A DNA stretch of 64,000 nt, from positions 1-64,000 of the forward strand of contig QUBU01000003.1 of the NCBI GenBank assembly GCA_014337915.1. Reading direction: 5' to 3'. Positions 63,300 to 64,000 of this stretch are shown in pieces (position 1 is the stretch's first letter; each line of letters opens with the position of its first letter). Under the pieces are notes generated by a model. The model made no database searches. It was not told the origin of the DNA and saw nothing but the letters and a program-made list of their open reading frames with translations. The position numbers and the translations under genes were made by a program. Source of the DNA: Gammaproteobacteria bacterium (lineage in GTDB: Bacteria; Pseudomonadota; Gammaproteobacteria; Steroidobacterales; GCA-2729495).

Positions 63300-64000
63300 A
63301 TGGATCCAATGCCAGGGAACAGTGCCGCCCGGCACCCTCGGCCGGACGGTGAACCGGTCGCTGCCGCGCTCGATCGCTGGGGCTGGGTGCTGGTGCTGGC
63401 CCTGCCGGTCGCGCTGGCGCTATTCCTGCGGCCGCTGATTCCGCCGGTCGAGACTCGCTATATCAATGTGGCCTGGGAGATGTGGTCCCAGGGGCACTTC
63501 CTGGTCCCGGTGCTCAACACCGCGACCTACGCCGACAAGCCGCCGCTGTTCTTCTGGATGATCCACGCCGGCTGGGCCCTGTTTGGCGTCAACGAATGGT
63601 GGCCGCGGCTGATCCCGGCGCTGCTGGCGGTGCTGAACACGGCGCTCGTGGGCGTGCTGGCGGCACGCCTCTGGCCCGGGGCGCCGCAGCTGCGCCAGCT
63701 CGCCACCTGGATGATGGCCGGCACCCTGGCCTGGATGATGTTCGGCGTGGCGCTGATGTTCGACATGCTGCTCACGAGCTGCGTGCTGCTGGGACTGGTC
63801 GGGCTGGTGCAGGCGGTAACCACCGGCAGCTGGCGCGGGCACGCACTCTATGCGCTGGCCATCGCACTCGGCATCCTCGCCAAGGGTCCGGTGATCCTGC
63901 TTCACCTGCTGCCGCCCGCCGTAGCCGCGCCGCTGCTGGCGCCCGGCGGCAATCGCTGGCGCTGGTACCGGCGCCTGGTGGCGGCAACGCTGGCGGGCCT
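63300..64000 (+). CDS. GT39/ArnT-like glycosyltransferase (start only, runs off the right edge)
   Basis: The visible 233 residues begin with a short hydrophilic stretch and a first helix (about 29-45), then PPVETRYINVAWEMWSQGHFLVP and YADKPPLFFWMIHAGWALFGVNEWWPRL, the polyprenol-phosphate sugar transferase signature with the catalytic acidic residue (Glu in VETRY). Further helices follow. ArnT-type enzymes add a sugar such as aminoarabinose from undecaprenyl phosphate to lipid A. ATG at 63309 is an alternative start. Confidence 0.82.
   Translation, partial: MDPMPGNSAARHPRPDGEPVAAALDRWGWVLVLALPVALALFLRPLIPPVETRYINVAWEMWSQGHFLVPVLNTATYADKPPLFFWMIHAGWALFGVNEWWPRLIPALLAVLNTALVGVLAARLWPGAPQLRQLATWMMAGTLAWMMFGVALMFDMLLTSCVLLGLVGLVQAVTTGSWRGHALYALAIALGILAKGPVILLHLLPPAVAAPLLAPGGNRWRWYRRLVAATLAG

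Overview
The window is a high-GC, densely coded bacterial chromosome segment, most likely from a gammaproteobacterium. That placement is inferred from the FNR type, the TonB-dependent receptors, the beta-oxidation gene set and the codon use; no rRNA, tRNA, phage, insertion sequence or CRISPR array was seen. Both edges cut genes: a Rieske oxygenase on the left and an ArnT-like glycosyltransferase on the right.

Positions 1-21600 are dominated by oxygen and nitric oxide chemistry. Three paralogous Rieske oxygenases lie at the left; one is broken by a 16-base deletion. They are followed by a true [4Fe-4S] FNR regulator, NnrS, two small membrane proteins, a 7Fe ferredoxin and two MORN/YwqK repeat proteins. 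The centrepiece is an 803-residue qNOR-like protein (9126-11537) in which one of the two adjacent active-site histidines is asparagine (His551-Asn552). As I recall the literature, this is the hallmark of putative NO dismutase (Nod), which would turn 2 NO into N2 + O2. It has its own FNR-type box and a strong terminator. It is followed by a second heme-copper system: a CuA subunit II, a subunit I whose usual catalytic tyrosine position is glutamine, heme O synthase and SenC, resembling norS-norY-senC. Next come a cytochrome b/ferredoxin/MvhD fusion and a hemerythrin. A PhyH dioxygenase, a MIP18/DUF59 protein and a second NnrS-like membrane protein close the region.

Positions 21600-36400 are more ordinary: a TonB receptor with two alpha/beta hydrolases, an exported choice-of-anchor L protein with a VPLPA-type tail, a VIT1-type transporter, the gnd-zwf-pgl pentose phosphate operon, and small housekeeping genes (SUI1/YciH, holin-like membrane protein, zinc ribbon protein, parvulin, MFS transporter).

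Positions 35385-62300 form a large catabolic region for a CoA-activated substrate: two acyl-CoA synthetases, thiolase and FadB-type multifunctional enzyme, MaoC hydratase, two acyl-CoA dehydrogenases, an AMACR-like CoA racemase, enoyl-CoA hydratase, several SDRs, a KAS-like enzyme, a VOC dioxygenase, metallo-beta-lactamase hydrolases, a TonB receptor, a MarR regulator and a phosphotransferase/DUF6285 pair. Seven intergenic sites share the form TTGTCAA-N5-TTGACAA, so the scattered operons look like one regulon. The substrate is not identifiable from sequence; branched isoprenoid- or steroid-like acids are a reasonable guess because of the racemase. The right end holds DUF4126, dodecin and the start of a GT39 glycosyltransferase.

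A working hypothesis that joins the halves: under low oxygen FNR turns on the Nod-like enzyme, and the oxygen it makes would serve the oxygenases and respiration. No nitrite reductase (nirS/nirK) is present in the window, so the NO source must lie elsewhere.
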